Positions 33,785 through 45,786 of a DNA stretch of 64,000 nucleotides are shown one piece after another. The stretch is from Nyssa sinensis (Eukaryota > Streptophyta > Magnoliopsida > Cornales > Nyssaceae): NCBI GenBank assembly GCA_008638375.1, contig CM018050.1:31362220-31426219 (forward strand), read 5' to 3'. A model generated the notes under the pieces. The model did not search any database and was not told the DNA's origin. It saw nothing but the letters and a program-made list of their open reading frames with translations. Each line of letters begins with the position of its first letter. Within the stretch, counting starts at the first letter, position 1. Made by a program: the position numbers and the translations under genes.

Positions 33785-34783
33785 CGTAGTGTCCCCTTCT
33801 GACTTTATGTGGGACGTCATGTTTGTCAAGGCACCAACTTTGCAGTTCTGACCTCTTTCTATTTTTTGGATTGAGAATGCTGAGAAGGAGCGTTTCAACA
33901 AGTTGATCAGTTCTGAATACCGAAGCATCCTGTCATTTTTTATGGCAAATTCTCCCTGAACTTGGCTGACCATCAATTGGGAATCAGAGAAGACTTCAAG
34001 ATTCTGAGCCTCATATTCTCGTGCTAGCTTTATTCTTAAGATAAGGGCTTCGTATTCTGCTTCATTGTTGGAGGCTCTGAATCCCAGGCTGACTGCCTTC
34101 TCTGCTATGAGCCCATCAGGGGATTGCGACACCAAACCGACTCTAGAGCCATGGTTGGTGGATGATCCGTTAGTATAAAGCTGTCATGTCCCCAAACTTT
34201 CAAAAAGTTGGGCTCTATTCTGTAATGCTGGAGTAAACTCGGCAACAAAATCAGCCAAGGCTTGCCCTTTAATTGAGATCTGTGGAACATAGGATATGTC
34301 GAACTCTCCTAGTTCCACTGACCACTTGACTAATCGCCCTGAGACTTCAGGCTTCCTCAGTATTGACTTTAGGGGGTAGGCAGTTGGGACTTCAATGGGA
34401 TGTGTTTGGAAATAAGGCCGTAGCTTCCGAGCAAATACTATTAGCGCAAGGGCCAATTTTTCGATCTTGGGGTACCTCTTCTCTGTATCTAATAATGCTC
34501 TGCTAACATAAAATATAGGCCTTTGAATGCCCTTATCCTGCTTGACCAGTACAGAGCTGACGGCGTTCTCAGAGATTGCTAGGTATAGAAATAATTTTTT
34601 CCCCTGTATTGGCTTTGATAAAAGCTCAGGTGAAGCTAAGTACTCCTTCAATTCTTGAAAGGATTTTTCACATTCTTCCGTCCATTGCAGAGCTTTGTTA
34701 CCTTTCAGAGTTTTGAAGAATGGTAGGCAACGATCAGTGGATTTGGAGATAAATCTACTCAGAGCTGCTATTCTGCCATTCAA
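33785..34783 (-). pseudogene. RNase H and connection domain of the truncated element
   Basis: LNGRIAALSRFISKSTDRCLPFF, a WTEECEKSFQELKEYL block and PIFYVSRALLDTEKRYPKIEKLAL give the RT-RNase H hinge. ASNNEAEYEALI and VFSDSQLMVSQVQGEF are RNase H blocks with catalytic Glu and Asp. There are stops and a frameshift near 34135-34290. Coding breaks off at the 33785 junction. Confidence 0.8.
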
Positions 34784-35700
34784 AGCTTGAATGTCTTTCT
34801 TGGTCTTTAGTGAATCCAGTCCAACCAGAGCCCCAATTTGAGTGGGGTCTGCTTCTATACCCCTTTGAGAGACAATGTAAAAGAAATTTTTCCTTTATTA
34901 CATCGAAGGTGCACTTTGAGGGATTGAGCTTCATCTTGTACTGCCTCAGCATATCAAATGCTTGAGTCAGGTGCCGGATGTGGCTGCCCTTCCATAGGTT
35001 CTTGACCAACATGTCATCAATATAGACATCCATGGTACTGCCGATCAGAAGGCTGAACATCTTATTGACCAGACGCTGGTATGTGGCCCCAGCATTCTTT
35101 AGTCCAAACGACATCACTCTATAACAATAGAGACCTTGTTCGGTTATGAATGATGTCTTTTCCTGGTCTAGAGGGTACATCTGGATCTTATTGTATCCTG
35201 AATAGGCATCCATGAAGCTCATGAGTTCGTGCCCTGCAGTAGCATCAACTAGTTGATCTATCCTTGGTAAAGGAAAGCTATCTTTGGGACAAGCGTTGTT
35301 GAGGTTTGTATAATCAACGCAGACTCTCCATTTGCCATTTTTCTTCTTGAACAAAACAGTGTTGGCTAGCCAATCAGGATAAAATACCTCTCGTATCATC
35401 TTGGCCTCAAGTAGCCTTTGGACCTCTTCGTTGATAATCTGATGCCGCTCTAGAATGAGTGGCCTTCTTTTCTATCTTACTGGTGGGTGGTCTGGATCCA
35501 CCATTAGTTTATGAGTGATGAGGTCTGGATCTAAACCTTCCATATCCTTCGTTTCCCAGGCAAACACGGAGAGGTTTTTCTTCAAGAATTCTACCATCTC
35601 ATCCTGCTCAGTAGGTGTCAGGTTTGGGCCTATTTGTAGGTAGCGCCCTTGGGGTTCCGAGCTGACCAATACTTTAATGGGTTCCCCAATGGGCTTGGCC
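34784..35700 (-). pseudogene. Reverse transcriptase of the truncated element
   Basis: RT blocks in order: GKWRVCVDYTNLNNACPKD, then SFPLPRIDQLVDATAG, MDAYSGYNKIQM, MSFGLKNAGATYQRLVNKMF and DVYIDDMLVKN. The YIDD motif supplies the catalytic aspartates. The RT ends in a frameshift around 34870 near CTFDVIKEKF. Stops lie at about 35400 and 35470 upstream. Confidence 0.85.
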
Positions 35701-35945
35701 CTCCTGTCCCTTCCTCTAGGGCTTAGTGGCTCGTCAATTTTGGAAGGGTAGTCTTCTGCCTCGTGATAGTGGGAGTAGACTAGATCCCCACATTCATGGA
35801 TAAGTAATTGCTATTTAGGGGCCTTGACCTTGAGTGCAAGAGTATGGCATTCTCTACAGGTTGGCTGGCATCCCCTGATAGAGTAGACAGTTTGATCGTG
35901 GACGTACTTTAGGCATTGGTGGAGGGTCGAGGTAACTGCTCCCAT

Positions 35946-36332
35946 CTAATGTAGCCAAGGTCTCCCAATTATGACATTGTAGGGGGATTTGACATTCAGA
36001 ATCATGTATTCGGTTACCGTGATTTTTTGTCCGTCCCCTTTTCCAACAGTGGTGGCAAGGTCAAACCTTCCTAACGGAGTGTTGAGATTTCCATCAAAAC
36101 CTGCCATGATTACACTAGTGGGCTTGATGTCACTGGGGTTGAGCTTCTTTCGCTTGAAAGGTTCGTAGAACAGAACATTCGTTGAACTCCCAATGTCTAC
36201 GAGGACTCTTCGGATCTCAAAGTTGGCAATTTTGAGGGAGATGACAAAGGCATCACTGTGAGGACAATGTACTCCTACCAGGTCTTGATCCGAGAACTGG
36301 ATTTCTAGCACCGACTTTAATCTCTTCTCCAC
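35946..36332 (-). pseudogene. Aspartic protease of the truncated element, altered active site
   Basis: Same family as at 26150-26640, but the motif reads LVDIGSSTNVLFYEPF: Ile replaces the Thr of D-T-G. VGFDGNLNTPLG-like and YNVIIGRPWLH blocks follow. It is in frame with the RT. Confidence 0.8.
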
Positions 36333-36399
36333 ACTAGAGATCTATATGATGTTGGGAATAGCTCTGGCCTCCCGAGAATATCGTTTCCTTGATCTGTTG

Positions 36400-37072
36400 G
36401 AAGTTCCTGTTATAAGAGAATCCGCATGTAGGACGAAGATTACTTGGTTGTTTTGCCGTGGAGGCTCATTCCGTCCTTCCTTTTGCTTCTGCCTGTAGTT
36501 AGGCCTCCTCTACTAAGGCCTATCATTGCGAGGGTTCTGCCCTCCGTCCTGCTTGATGAATTCCTGTAGTCGCCCTCTCCTTATAAGCTGCTCAATCTCG
36601 TGCTTAAGAGCCTTACATGTGTTGGTTGTGTGCTCGCGGTCCTTGTGGAAATCACAATACTTGCTTTGATCCATATAGTTGGGGTTACCTTTCAAAGGTT
36701 CTGGCCATCTCAAGTTTTCCCGAGATCTGACTTGCCGTAGTATGTTATTTAGAGAGGTGTTCAGATGAGTAAAATTGGTAAACTCTCTTAGCCCTGAATT
36801 ATATGAAGTTCTGGGCACCACACTTTTTATGGGCTTCTGACTCTCTTTCTAGCCGTACTGGGGTCCCTCCTCTGATCGTCCTTCCTCTGATTGTCTTTCT
36901 TCTGGTCATCTTTCTGGGCTTGCTCCTTAATCTTTCGTGAGCTGTCTTTAGCTTCTTCTAGGTTAATGTATTTCCTTGCTCGGTCCATGAGGGCTGCCAT
37001 GTCGGCAGGCAGTCGGGATTGAGGGTTTTGAGGATTTTGAGTATTCTTCCTTGGTCGGAGATTGGGAGCCAA
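36400..37072 (-). pseudogene. gag of the truncated element, with a large internal deletion
   Basis: The N-terminus (APNLRPRKNTQNPQNPQ, with the ATG changed to TTG at 37070-37072) is joined at about 37003 directly to ADMAALMDRARKYINLEEA, which lies over 1 kb further on in the 28408-26641 gag. The capsid core is thus missing. After a frameshift near 36825, the zinc-knuckle-like CDFHKDREHTTNTC and EFIKQDGGQN follow. Confidence 0.75.
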
Positions 37073-37152
37073 AATCCTTTAGCAAAAAGGAGAATAAGTT
37101 TTGAATCAGTAGAGCACTTGGTGATTGTCGTTTCCCACAGACGGTGCCAAAC

Positions 37153-37721
37153 TGATGCTGCACTTTTTGGCCAATGTAGATTCCAAGTTAGGCTCACTAA
37201 AGGACACTCAAAGAAGAAGATCAGAGGACCACCGGATTGGCTCCGGCGGTAGCCGCTCCGATGCTTAAGTTAATAAAACTGAATTGAAAGACTGTAATGA
37301 AAGCCAAATAATGAGCATAGAAAATAAAGCGTACCTTTAGGGTTTAATTTATAGGTGGTGGCTTTTCTAAGTTGATTAGGATTTGGAGCCATGAAAGTAG
37401 GGATTTGATCACCGGAATAAGGCAGTTACCTTGTTGGATATTGTATCAATAGAGATAACCATGTGTGGCAGTTTCCTTGTAGAAGTCTGTTTCCTTATTC
37501 TCTACTCGGCAGATCTTAAGGCGGCGATGAGCTCTGAATCACGGAGAGTACTCTGAAGGTCTGTGCTCAGACCTGTAAGTTCTGCAAGGATGTAGATATG
37601 CTCTGGAGGTATGTGCTCGGCCCTTTAAGTTCTGTAGGTCTGTTCAGAATGGCCAAGCACGGTTGATCTGTAGGCATATGTGTCAAGTGATGATTGGTTT
37701 GTCACTTTGTGTGGTATATCA
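37153..37721 (-). repeat. 5' LTR of the truncated element
   Basis: 569 bp, TGATGCTGC...TATATCA on the + strand, clearly related to 28487-29097. No partner LTR remains. Confidence 0.85.
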
Positions 37722-38533
37722 ATTACCATTAAACTTTTAATTTGATTGTTTATAGATACATAAAATTTGGGGTTTTTGTAGAGTTAGACTTTCATTAATT
37801 TTAAATTTCTAATTTGATTATAATATAAACACATAAAATTTAAAATATTTTATTTAAATGTGATCTTAAGGAATTATCTTGTTGAATTTATGACATAGAC
37901 CCAGCCCGATGGGATCACATTCCCTCTGTTGCCCCTATGTATCATTGCTATTTATTGCTATTTATTTGTGGGTTTGTTTTTTCTTTTTTGATATCCATTT
38001 GAATTCTAGAAACCTTTTCCATCATTTTATGTGAGTCCAATGTGGTGAAGAGACTCATGATAAACGGAGTTTAAATCAAGCAAGGGTGTAAAGGTTGTGT
38101 TTGGATATAAAGACTGATCAGGATTTTCATCTTCTTGGAGTTGGTCTGGGCTTAGACAATTTAGGGTTATAATCTTTTGCTTTGCACCTTAATATCTAAA
38201 TAGTTATTTTGAAGAATCTATCAATAATTAACTCTTTAAATTATAATATATATATATATATATATATTAAGAAAATAGAAAATAGTAAATTACAAAAAAA
38301 ATTATTGCAATAAAATACAATTATAAAATATATGTATTATAAAAAAATGTGAATGGAAAAAAAACAAAAAAAAAAACTGATAGAATCTGAGGAAACAAAG
38401 AATTTCATAAATAAAAATACATTTTATAATTTTGAAGTGACAAAGAATTTCTGCTTAATTAATTTGCTTGCAAAAATTATAAAAGATATTGTGGTTGAAA
38501 TGAAAATAGATACTATATTTTGTATAAAAAAAT

Positions 38534-38574
<41 letters not shown>

Positions 38575-39745
38575 AATAAGTTTGACAGGAATGTTGATGA
38601 CAAGACAACACAATTTTTTAAAAAATAATATAAAATTTATTATTTCATATGCATAATAGATTAAAGTATTTCTCAATTCAGAGTAGGATTAAACAATTTC
38701 AAACACACGAAAATATTATTTGAATTTTTGTTTAATTTCAAAAAAAATTAAATCACTAGACAATAATAGTGTCTTGATGTTAAATGTTTCCTAAAACATG
38801 ATAGTTTTTCGATATTAATGGTTTAGATTTATTTTTACAATTAAAAAATTTAATAGAAATTTTATAAATAAAAAAAAATAAAAGATCCTGAATTATATAA
38901 AAAGATTAGATTCTTTTTCAAATGCATACATTGCTTACTAAATATTATTGACAAAAGAAGTTTTTCAAAATTAAAATTGATAAAATCATACTTAAAATCA
39001 ACTATGTTACAAGAAAGACAAGAGGATCAGTCATCTATCACTTGAAAAGAATATGTTAGCAAAACTTAAATACAAAAACTTATAATAATTTGTATCCCAA
39101 AAAGGGAGAAGAATAAATTTTAAATAAAAAAGTTATTTTAATATTTAAAAAAAAAACTCATTTAAAATTATGGCTTTGCTTCTCATATTATCTTGAGTGA
39201 GCACTACTATTGTTATAGCATTTTCAAAAACCAAAAGGTGATGCTTTGATGGGCACACTTGCATTGATCTCCTAATCATAGAAGTAAATAGAAAAATCAT
39301 GACAAGTTGTAAATAAAAAGCTTTGATTCAACTTCCATTTAACCAAGTCAAAATAAAAGAACCAAAATATCAAATTCTATTTATTATTGCAAACCTAATC
39401 ATAGTAGTAAATTCATCAGTTCATGTTATTTATTGATTTGTATTAGTTATTGATGAACAATAAAATTTTATTGTTTCATTATAACTTATGTGAGGTTCGT
39501 TTTGGAACTAAAATATAATCACTGGCTTATAATTTATAATTTATTTGTTTTGAATATTTTTATTAATCATCTCTTTATTTTAATAAAAAAAATTTTATTA
39601 TATTGTCATATTGAAGGAGTTGTATATTTGTATCAAATTTAAATAATATAGTTTGCTCGAATGGTCATATATCAATTGAAAAGGATATGTTAGCAAAACT
39701 TGATTACAAAAACTTAATTAAGTAATTTTGCATCTTAAAAAATAA

Positions 39746-39781
<36 letters not shown>

Positions 39782-40128
39782 GGTCATCAAAGTTTTCCTT
39801 GTTTAAAAGGACTATTATGTCCAATAGGACCAACTCCAAATCCCAAAGAGAAAGAAGGCAAGGTTGGCAGATGCAAGGGATGCCTAAAAGCTATCCAATT
39901 TAGACCATCTAGGTAAGGGCAATGAGAAAGGTAGGGCCACTATCTCCAACACATCTACAATATAACACAGTTACATTGTTTTATGTTAATATTAGGCCAT
40001 GCAACTTTGAAAACAAAACGAAGTATTGAATTGGTCAAAATCTATACATATTGGGGTCAGTCTATGATGGAGTGCTCTGGATATTGGATTTAAACAATAG
40101 GATTCCACCACACACCTCAAATGTAATC
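37722..40128. other. AT-rich flank between the LTR element and PR10-4
   Basis: Homologous to 45792-48110 in unit 2. It holds (TA)n runs at about 38248-38268, 38536-38569 and 39750-39778, a PR-10 exon 2 relic at 39213-39275, and, from about 39780, the PR-10 upstream block. No other gene is seen. Confidence 0.65.
39213..39275 (+). pseudogene. Relic of PR-10 exon 2, unit 1
   Basis: TTATAGCAT, AAGGTGATGCTTTGATGGGC and GATCTCCTA lie in the same order and spacing as in PR-10 exon 2 (the [10 protein letters not shown]...ISY region), with small changes. It is about 1 kb upstream of PR10-4 and repeated at 47223-47285. Confidence 0.6.
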
Positions 40129-40136
40129 TATAAATA
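40129..40136 (+). promoter_or_regulatory. TATA box of PR10-4
   Basis: TATAAATA, 112 bases before the ATG, with no ATG between. Confidence 0.75.
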
Positions 40137-40240
40137 CTACCAAAGTTCTTTCCCTTTCAAGCAACTCTAAAATCCTTAATAGCAAAGCCAAACCATCCTC
40201 CAAATTTTTTTTAGGACCATTTTCAGACTCTAAAGACATC

Positions 40241-40853
40241 ATGGGTGTCATCGCTTATGATATGGAGATCACTTCCTCAATCGCTCCAGCAAAAATGTTC
40301 AAGGCGATTGTCTTTGACTCTGACAATCTCATTCCCAAGATCTTACCACAAGCTATTAAGAGTGCTGAAATCATAGAAGGAGAAGGAGGGGTTGGTACCA
40401 TCAAGCTAATCACTTTTGGAAAAGGTTGGTTGCTATTATCATCATTAGTCACTTCTTTAGAACATCATTATGCCAAATTTCACACTTTTTACTGTTGTAA
40501 AAATTAAGTATTTTCTATTGTTGATACATGTAGGTAGCCAATTTAAGAGTGTAAAGCACAGGATTGATGCAATTGACAGAGAGAATTTCACCTATAGTTA
40601 TAGCATAATCGAAGGTGATGCTTTGATGGGCATGCTGGAATCAATCTCCTACGAGATCAAAATCGAGGCTACCCCTAATGGCGGATCCATCTGCAAGAAC
40701 AAAAGCAAATATCACACAAAAGGTGATGCCCAGATCATAGAAGACCAAATTAAGGATGGTAAATACAAGGCAGCAGGAATGTTCAAGGCTGTTAAGGCCT
40801 ACCTCCTGGCAAACCCTGATGCCTACAACTACTATTACCTATGTCTACATTAA
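40241..40853 (+). CDS. PR10-4: PR-10 / Bet v 1-family protein, open frame, stop lost, E149K
   Basis: Exon 1 is 40241-40424 and exon 2 is 40534-40853, with a 109-bp intron (donor GTTGGT, acceptor TAG) in the usual phase-1 place. The product is 167 aa. The loop is GEGGVGT, with Glu48 for Asp. Glu97 and Tyr151 are present, but residue 149 is Lys (FKAVKAY where the other copies have FKAVEAY), a charge reversal at a residue tied to the nuclease activity of the family. The normal stop TAA after PDAYN is TAC, so seven residues (YYYLCLH) are added before the next TAA. A TATA box and upstream block are intact. It may be a working gene with changed chemistry, or a gene early in decay. Confidence 0.85.
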
Positions 40854-40917
40854 CATATAGTCTCATGAGCATTCTCTTATATTTTTACTTAATAGTCTCA
40901 TGAGCGTTGTCTTTTAC

Positions 40918-40928
40918 AAAATTATACT
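40918..40928. other. Junction of the 11-kb tandem duplication
   Basis: Left of this point the sequence is the 3' UTR of PR10-4 (GTCTTTTAC, matching about 52344-52352 after PR10-6). Right of it, from 40929, it is the middle of PR-10 exon 1 (TAAGATCCTACCACAGG), matching 29955 onward. About 11 unmatched bases lie between. The repeat offset is 10974 bases. Confidence 0.85.
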
Positions 40929-42370
40929 TAAGATCCTACCACAGGCTATTAAGAGTGTTGAAATCATCCAAGGAGATGGAGGGTTTTCTTGGATAGATGT
41001 TGTTTTGTTCTCGGAAATGGTGGTAGGGTGAAATTCTGGGATGATGTCTGGACTGGGGACGTGTCGCTGAGGGTGAAGTTCCCTAGTTTATACAGTTTGG
41101 CTAGCAATAAGACGGCTTGGGCTAGCGAGTGTTTGGAGAAAGTTGGGAATAAGCTTATATGGTGTCCCCGCTTTAGGAGAGATTTTTTTGATTGGGAACT
41201 TGAAGAGGTGAGCTCTTTCCTTTGTTACCTCAACAACTACCGGGCTATGGAAGACAGGGAGGATAAGAGAGTTTGGAGGCCGGATAAGAAATCTCTTTCG
41301 GTCTGATCCTTCTATAAAAGCATGTTTGAGTTAGATAGTTCCCCCTTTCCTTGGAAGCTCATTTGGCATTCAAAAGTCCCTCCTAAAGCTTCTTTCTTTG
41401 CTTGGGAAGCTGCTTGGATGGCTATTCTAACTGCGGAGAATTTGAAAAAGAGAGGCTTTCTTTTGGCCAGCAGATGCTATTTATGTAAGAACGATGAGGA
41501 AAGAGTGGACCATGTGCTCCTTCACTGTCATGTCTCGTGAAGTTGCTGGAATATTATTTTTGCTTTGTTTGGCTACTCATGGGTTATGTCAGGTTCAGTA
41601 AAAGACCTTCTGTTGACTTGGAAAGGTTGCACTCTCCCATTTGAGATTAAGAGTGTTTGGAGAATGGCCCCGCTTTGCCTCTTATGGTGTATTTGGAGTG
41701 AAAGGAACAACCGTGTCTTTGAAGATCTGGAGCTCTCTATTCCCCTCTTCAAAGATGCTTTTTTGCGTTTACTATTTTTTTGAGCCAAAGAAGCTTTCCC
41801 TGTAAATGTTACTTCTTTTGTTGATTTCTTGGGTTCTCTAAATCAGATGTAATCTTTTGGGGTGTTTGCCGTTGATGCCCTTCTTGGGCACCTTATATAT
41901 ACAACTCTTACTTATCAAACAAAAAAAAAAAAAATGGAGGGGCTGGTATCATCAAGCTGATCACTTTTGGAGAAGGTCAGTTCCTATCATCATCATTAAT
42001 TACTTCTTTTGAACACCAGTATGTCAAATTTTACAATTTTCATTTTTGTATTTTCTTTTCTTGATATGCAGGTAGCCAATTCAAGAGTGTAAAGCACCAG
42101 GTTGAAAGAATTGACAAAGATAATTTCACCTATAGTTATAGCATAATTGAAGGTGATGCATTGATGGGCATACTTGAATCGATCTCCTATGAGATCAAAA
42201 TCGAAGACTCCCCTGATGGAGGATCCATCTGCAAGAACAGCAGCAAATATCACACAAAAGGTGACGCGCAGATCACAGAAGAACAAATTAAGGGTGGTAA
42301 AGACAAGGCGGCAGGAATGTTCAAGGCTGTTGAGGCCTACCTCTTGGCAAACCCTGATGCCTATAACTAA
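40929..42370 (+). pseudogene. PR10-5: 5'-truncated, LINE-split copy of PR10-3
   Basis: It starts inside exon 1 at the duplication junction, so promoter, ATG and the first ~31 codons are missing. Exon 1 resumes after the LINE at 41942 and ends at 41975. The intron is normal and exon 2 (42072-42370) is fully open. The LINE sits at the identical base as in PR10-3. Exon 2 differs from PR10-3 by few changes (for example Asp-to-Glu in VDRID and Ala-to-Asp in EASPDGG). It has no promoter of its own. Confidence 0.93.
40984..41933 (+). mobile_element. L1-like LINE in PR10-5 exon 1 (duplicate of 30010-30952)
   Basis: Same 5' truncation point, same target duplication ATGGAGGG (40976-40983 and 41934-41941), slightly longer A-tail. 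It codes the same zf-RVT region. It is a duplicate of one insertion, not a second event. Confidence 0.92.
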
Positions 42371-42703
42371 CGCTAACTATTGTCCACACTGAGATATAGT
42401 CTCATAAGTGTGCACTTAGGCTTTTATGTTTTTGCTAAAGCTGCCTTTCCTTTGGTTCGATTTTAATGTTCTGTTGCAATTGTTTGTTGGATTTTGAATG
42501 AAGAGTCCAGGTGCTACTATTTTTCTCTACTAAACAATATATTTAATTGTTTACTTGAATCCAGGAATGAAAATTTCACTTTCAAAAATGCAGAACTACT
42601 TTGAAACCGTGGCTATAAACATTTAATAAGAGTATCAAGATTGGCTGGAGGAAGATGGATAGTGAGTAAATTACAATCCATAGTTAAATTCAAAACACCC
42701 ACT

Positions 42704-42742
<39 letters not shown>

Positions 42743-44692
42743 TCTGATGTAGTCAACCCAAATTCACTTTTTCAACTCCATGAGTCGAGAAGCCAGATTG
42801 ATTTAGTATGACTGATTCAATATGCAGCAAAACACAATAAAGGTATCACATTTTTAAAATAGCTTTGTTTATTCCTAAGGAACTTAAAACTCATGAACCA
42901 CCAAAGAGGAGAAATTTGATGACTAACTCAAGACTTCCATGCCCTAATGCACCCAGTGCACAAAGAATTGAAGTGAATTTATAACTGAGGAACCAAGTAA
43001 AAAATGAATTTGTCAAATCTGCCATGGACTTTTGTTCACTGAAATTTAATGTCAATTTAAGTTTAATGCATGGGAAGTTCAAAACTCCAATACAGTACCA
43101 CTCACCAAATAGTCTCAAATATGTTCATAACAAGGACAAGAGCAAGGAAAATATATACACTAGAAGTGGGGAAAGTTTTTCATATGCATGCCCACATCAT
43201 TCAATTTCAAAATATTTTGTTCAATTTACACCATCCAACTCCTCTAAAAGCTATGAGATATTTTCCAAACAAAACTTTCATTTATGGTCATGCATTAGAA
43301 ACAATAACTTAGCATAATTTAAATTGTTACAAACTGAAATCAACAGAATCCACACTGACAACAACTCTCGTTTTGTTGGTTGTACAATATGTTCTGCTTT
43401 TCAAATACACAATCCTTCTCAAATTTCAACTTCAATATCCATGCAAAATATAACTGCACAAAAATATGTCATTTTCGTTGTCTCAACTTCTTACCGATTC
43501 TCTTTTTTCATATGTCATTCGTTTGGAACAGGATTCTCTTTTTTGATATGCCATTCGTCTGGAACAGCAACTTCGAGGGGCAGCATCTGGACCGGCTGTT
43601 CGGCGTTCCTACCACATTTTCTGACCCAGGTAGACACAAGATACTATTTGACTCATGTAGTTACGGAATGATACAAATCTTTTCAAAGGAATGAAATCTC
43701 ACCGTTAAATTTAATGAAAAACTATAAATTTTAATTTCATTCCACACATCATCTAATAAAAAAACTATAAATTTTAGTTTCATTCCATACATCATCTAAC
43801 AAAACAATTTAGTTTTGTTGATGAAAATAATCCCAAGACTCCTCATACCGATTATATATGAGTATTTAACTAAGTTATTGTGACACCAGCAACCTAACAA
43901 AATACTACTTAAGCTTCCGACAAAAGATTCATCAAATCGTCTCACTTCAATCCATATTTTTCCAAATTCTCTCACTTCCATATCACCCCTTTCTATTCTA
44001 ATTTCCTCTGTTTTCTCCATTAGAGTAATCAATTCCAGAATCCAAATGAAAGAACACTTAGATTGCGATAAAGAAACAGAACGAGATTCAATACCTCTGG
44101 ATCTGCAACATCGTATTGAGATCCAGCTGCTTCCGTTTCGTTGCGACCCTCGATCAAGATGTCCTTTGCTTCAAATCATGGATCCAAAGGTTCCAAATGT
44201 TCCCATTTAGAAACCCTAAGAAATGATGTTGAAAAGAATTGAATCAATTGATACAGAATGCGCGAGAAAGGCCCATCTGTTTTGTTTTTAATGCTGCCAG
44301 CCAGTCTTGTTGACCGAAGAACATATAGCAGGACACCTGTAGAGCCGGTTAACGGTAAAAGATATTGGGCTTAAATCCATCCCAAGGAAAATCAGTGACT
44401 GTGAGAGCGTGAGTTAAGTCTCAACTCTTGATCGGGTGGCTCAAGTAAATAAACAATATATACAGAGTTAAATCCTGACCTAGTGTTCAAAAAAAATTTA
44501 GTTTTTACTTTATAATTAGTTTCATTTTTATTTATCAAATTACGATTATTTTAAAAATATTTTCTTAAAGATATTTTTTTTAAAAAAAATTAGTTTTTTA
44601 CAAAGATAATTTTAACTATTTTAAATAATCAAAATTTGTATAAAAATCGTTACTTTATGATTAATTTCGTTTCAATCTTATTTATCAAATTA
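42371..44692. other. PR10-5 downstream flank, unit 2
   Basis: Near-identical to 31390-33784. (TA)n at about 42708-42739. It has one copy of the 90-bp block that is doubled in unit 1. No gene is seen. Confidence 0.65.
44086..44218 (-). other. Exon-like block beside PR-10 copies (copy C)
   Basis: Duplicate of 33174-33318 with one extra base right after the ATG, which shifts the frame. This argues against a working gene here. Confidence 0.3.
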
Positions 44693-45786
44693 GAATCATT
44701 TTGATAATGTTTTTTCAAAAAAGAAATTATTTTTACAAAGACGATTTTAATTATTTTAAATAATTAAAATTTGTATAAAAAATATTTTTTCAAAGAATAT
44801 TTTTAAAAGTGTCTTTTGAAATTTATAAAAAAATCGTTTTTTGAATATACGGTTTTTCAAAAAGACCCTAGTCTAATATATAAGTTGAAAACAATCTTAT
44901 TATAGTAAAAATGTTTAAAAGCAATCCTAAATTACTGAAAAATTTCATATCTACATGTATCATAATTGTTATGTTTACACACACATATATTGCATTTATT
45001 ATGTGTAAATGTAATTTATGTTGAAATATGAGATAATTAGCCTCTTTTAAGTATTTCAAATATATGATAAATTATTGTTAGTTAAAGGATAGTGGGTCAT
45101 TTTGGTTTTAAACTCAAATCTATTTTGATAAGATGATACTAACTAATTTTAATATATGACATTTTTTTTCCTCCTATGTCATTTATAATCGTTTCATTTC
45201 AAATAACACCCTACTCACAAATGGTCATCACTTTCGACCGATGCCAACCATCACCTACTGGCCATCGCGACAGAACTCGGCTATCTCTTTCTCTAAAAGC
45301 GATTCATCATCTCTCTACCGCCGCCAACTATCACCGGCGACCACCAACTCTATGGGAGAAAAGAATGGGTGTTTAATTTATATGGAAACTCCATGTCCAT
45401 GTGGTTTACATCGCAATTTCTAGTGAGAAATTGTCGTTTTACACAAACTGATTTAGAATGGGATCTAATGTCAATTTTATGCAATTGGAGGTTTAAAGCG
45501 ATAAAATGACAATTCTAAAAGATTATTATTTTTTAATATTAATATACTTTTTTACTTTGTTTTGTGTATGTATATATATTTACTTTTGTAATATAAAATT
45601 TAATTGTTTTCTAATAAAAAAAGAGGTGTATATTAAATGAAATTTAAATAATAGAGTTTTACATTTTTTAATATAAATAAATAACAATAAAATATTAGAG
45701 TGTAATACGAATAAAACTCTATTAATAGAATGAAGTTTTTTTTTTCATGAGTTTTAATAGGACTTTTTTTGTAAAGTTAGATTTTT
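44693..45786. other. Host sequence present only in unit 2
   Basis: AT-rich DNA absent from unit 1, where the truncated LTR element occupies its place. It ends at ATTAC (45787-45791), the likely target site of that element. A GC-richer patch at 45230-45380 has short open frames without recognised domains. Confidence 0.7.

Larger units (their letters stand above)
33785..37721 (-). mobile_element. Truncated Tat-like Ty3/gypsy element with gag, protease, RT, RNase H
   Basis: Minus strand. 5' LTR at 37153-37721, primer site (GGTGCCA on the + strand, 37143-37149, with one change), a shortened gag, protease, RT and RNase H. It stops abruptly at 33785 with no integrase or 3' LTR. The outer flank ATTAC (37722-37726) matches the empty target site at 45787-45791 in unit 2. 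The host DNA that should lie on the other side (the counterpart of 44693-45786) is missing. Confidence 0.85.
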
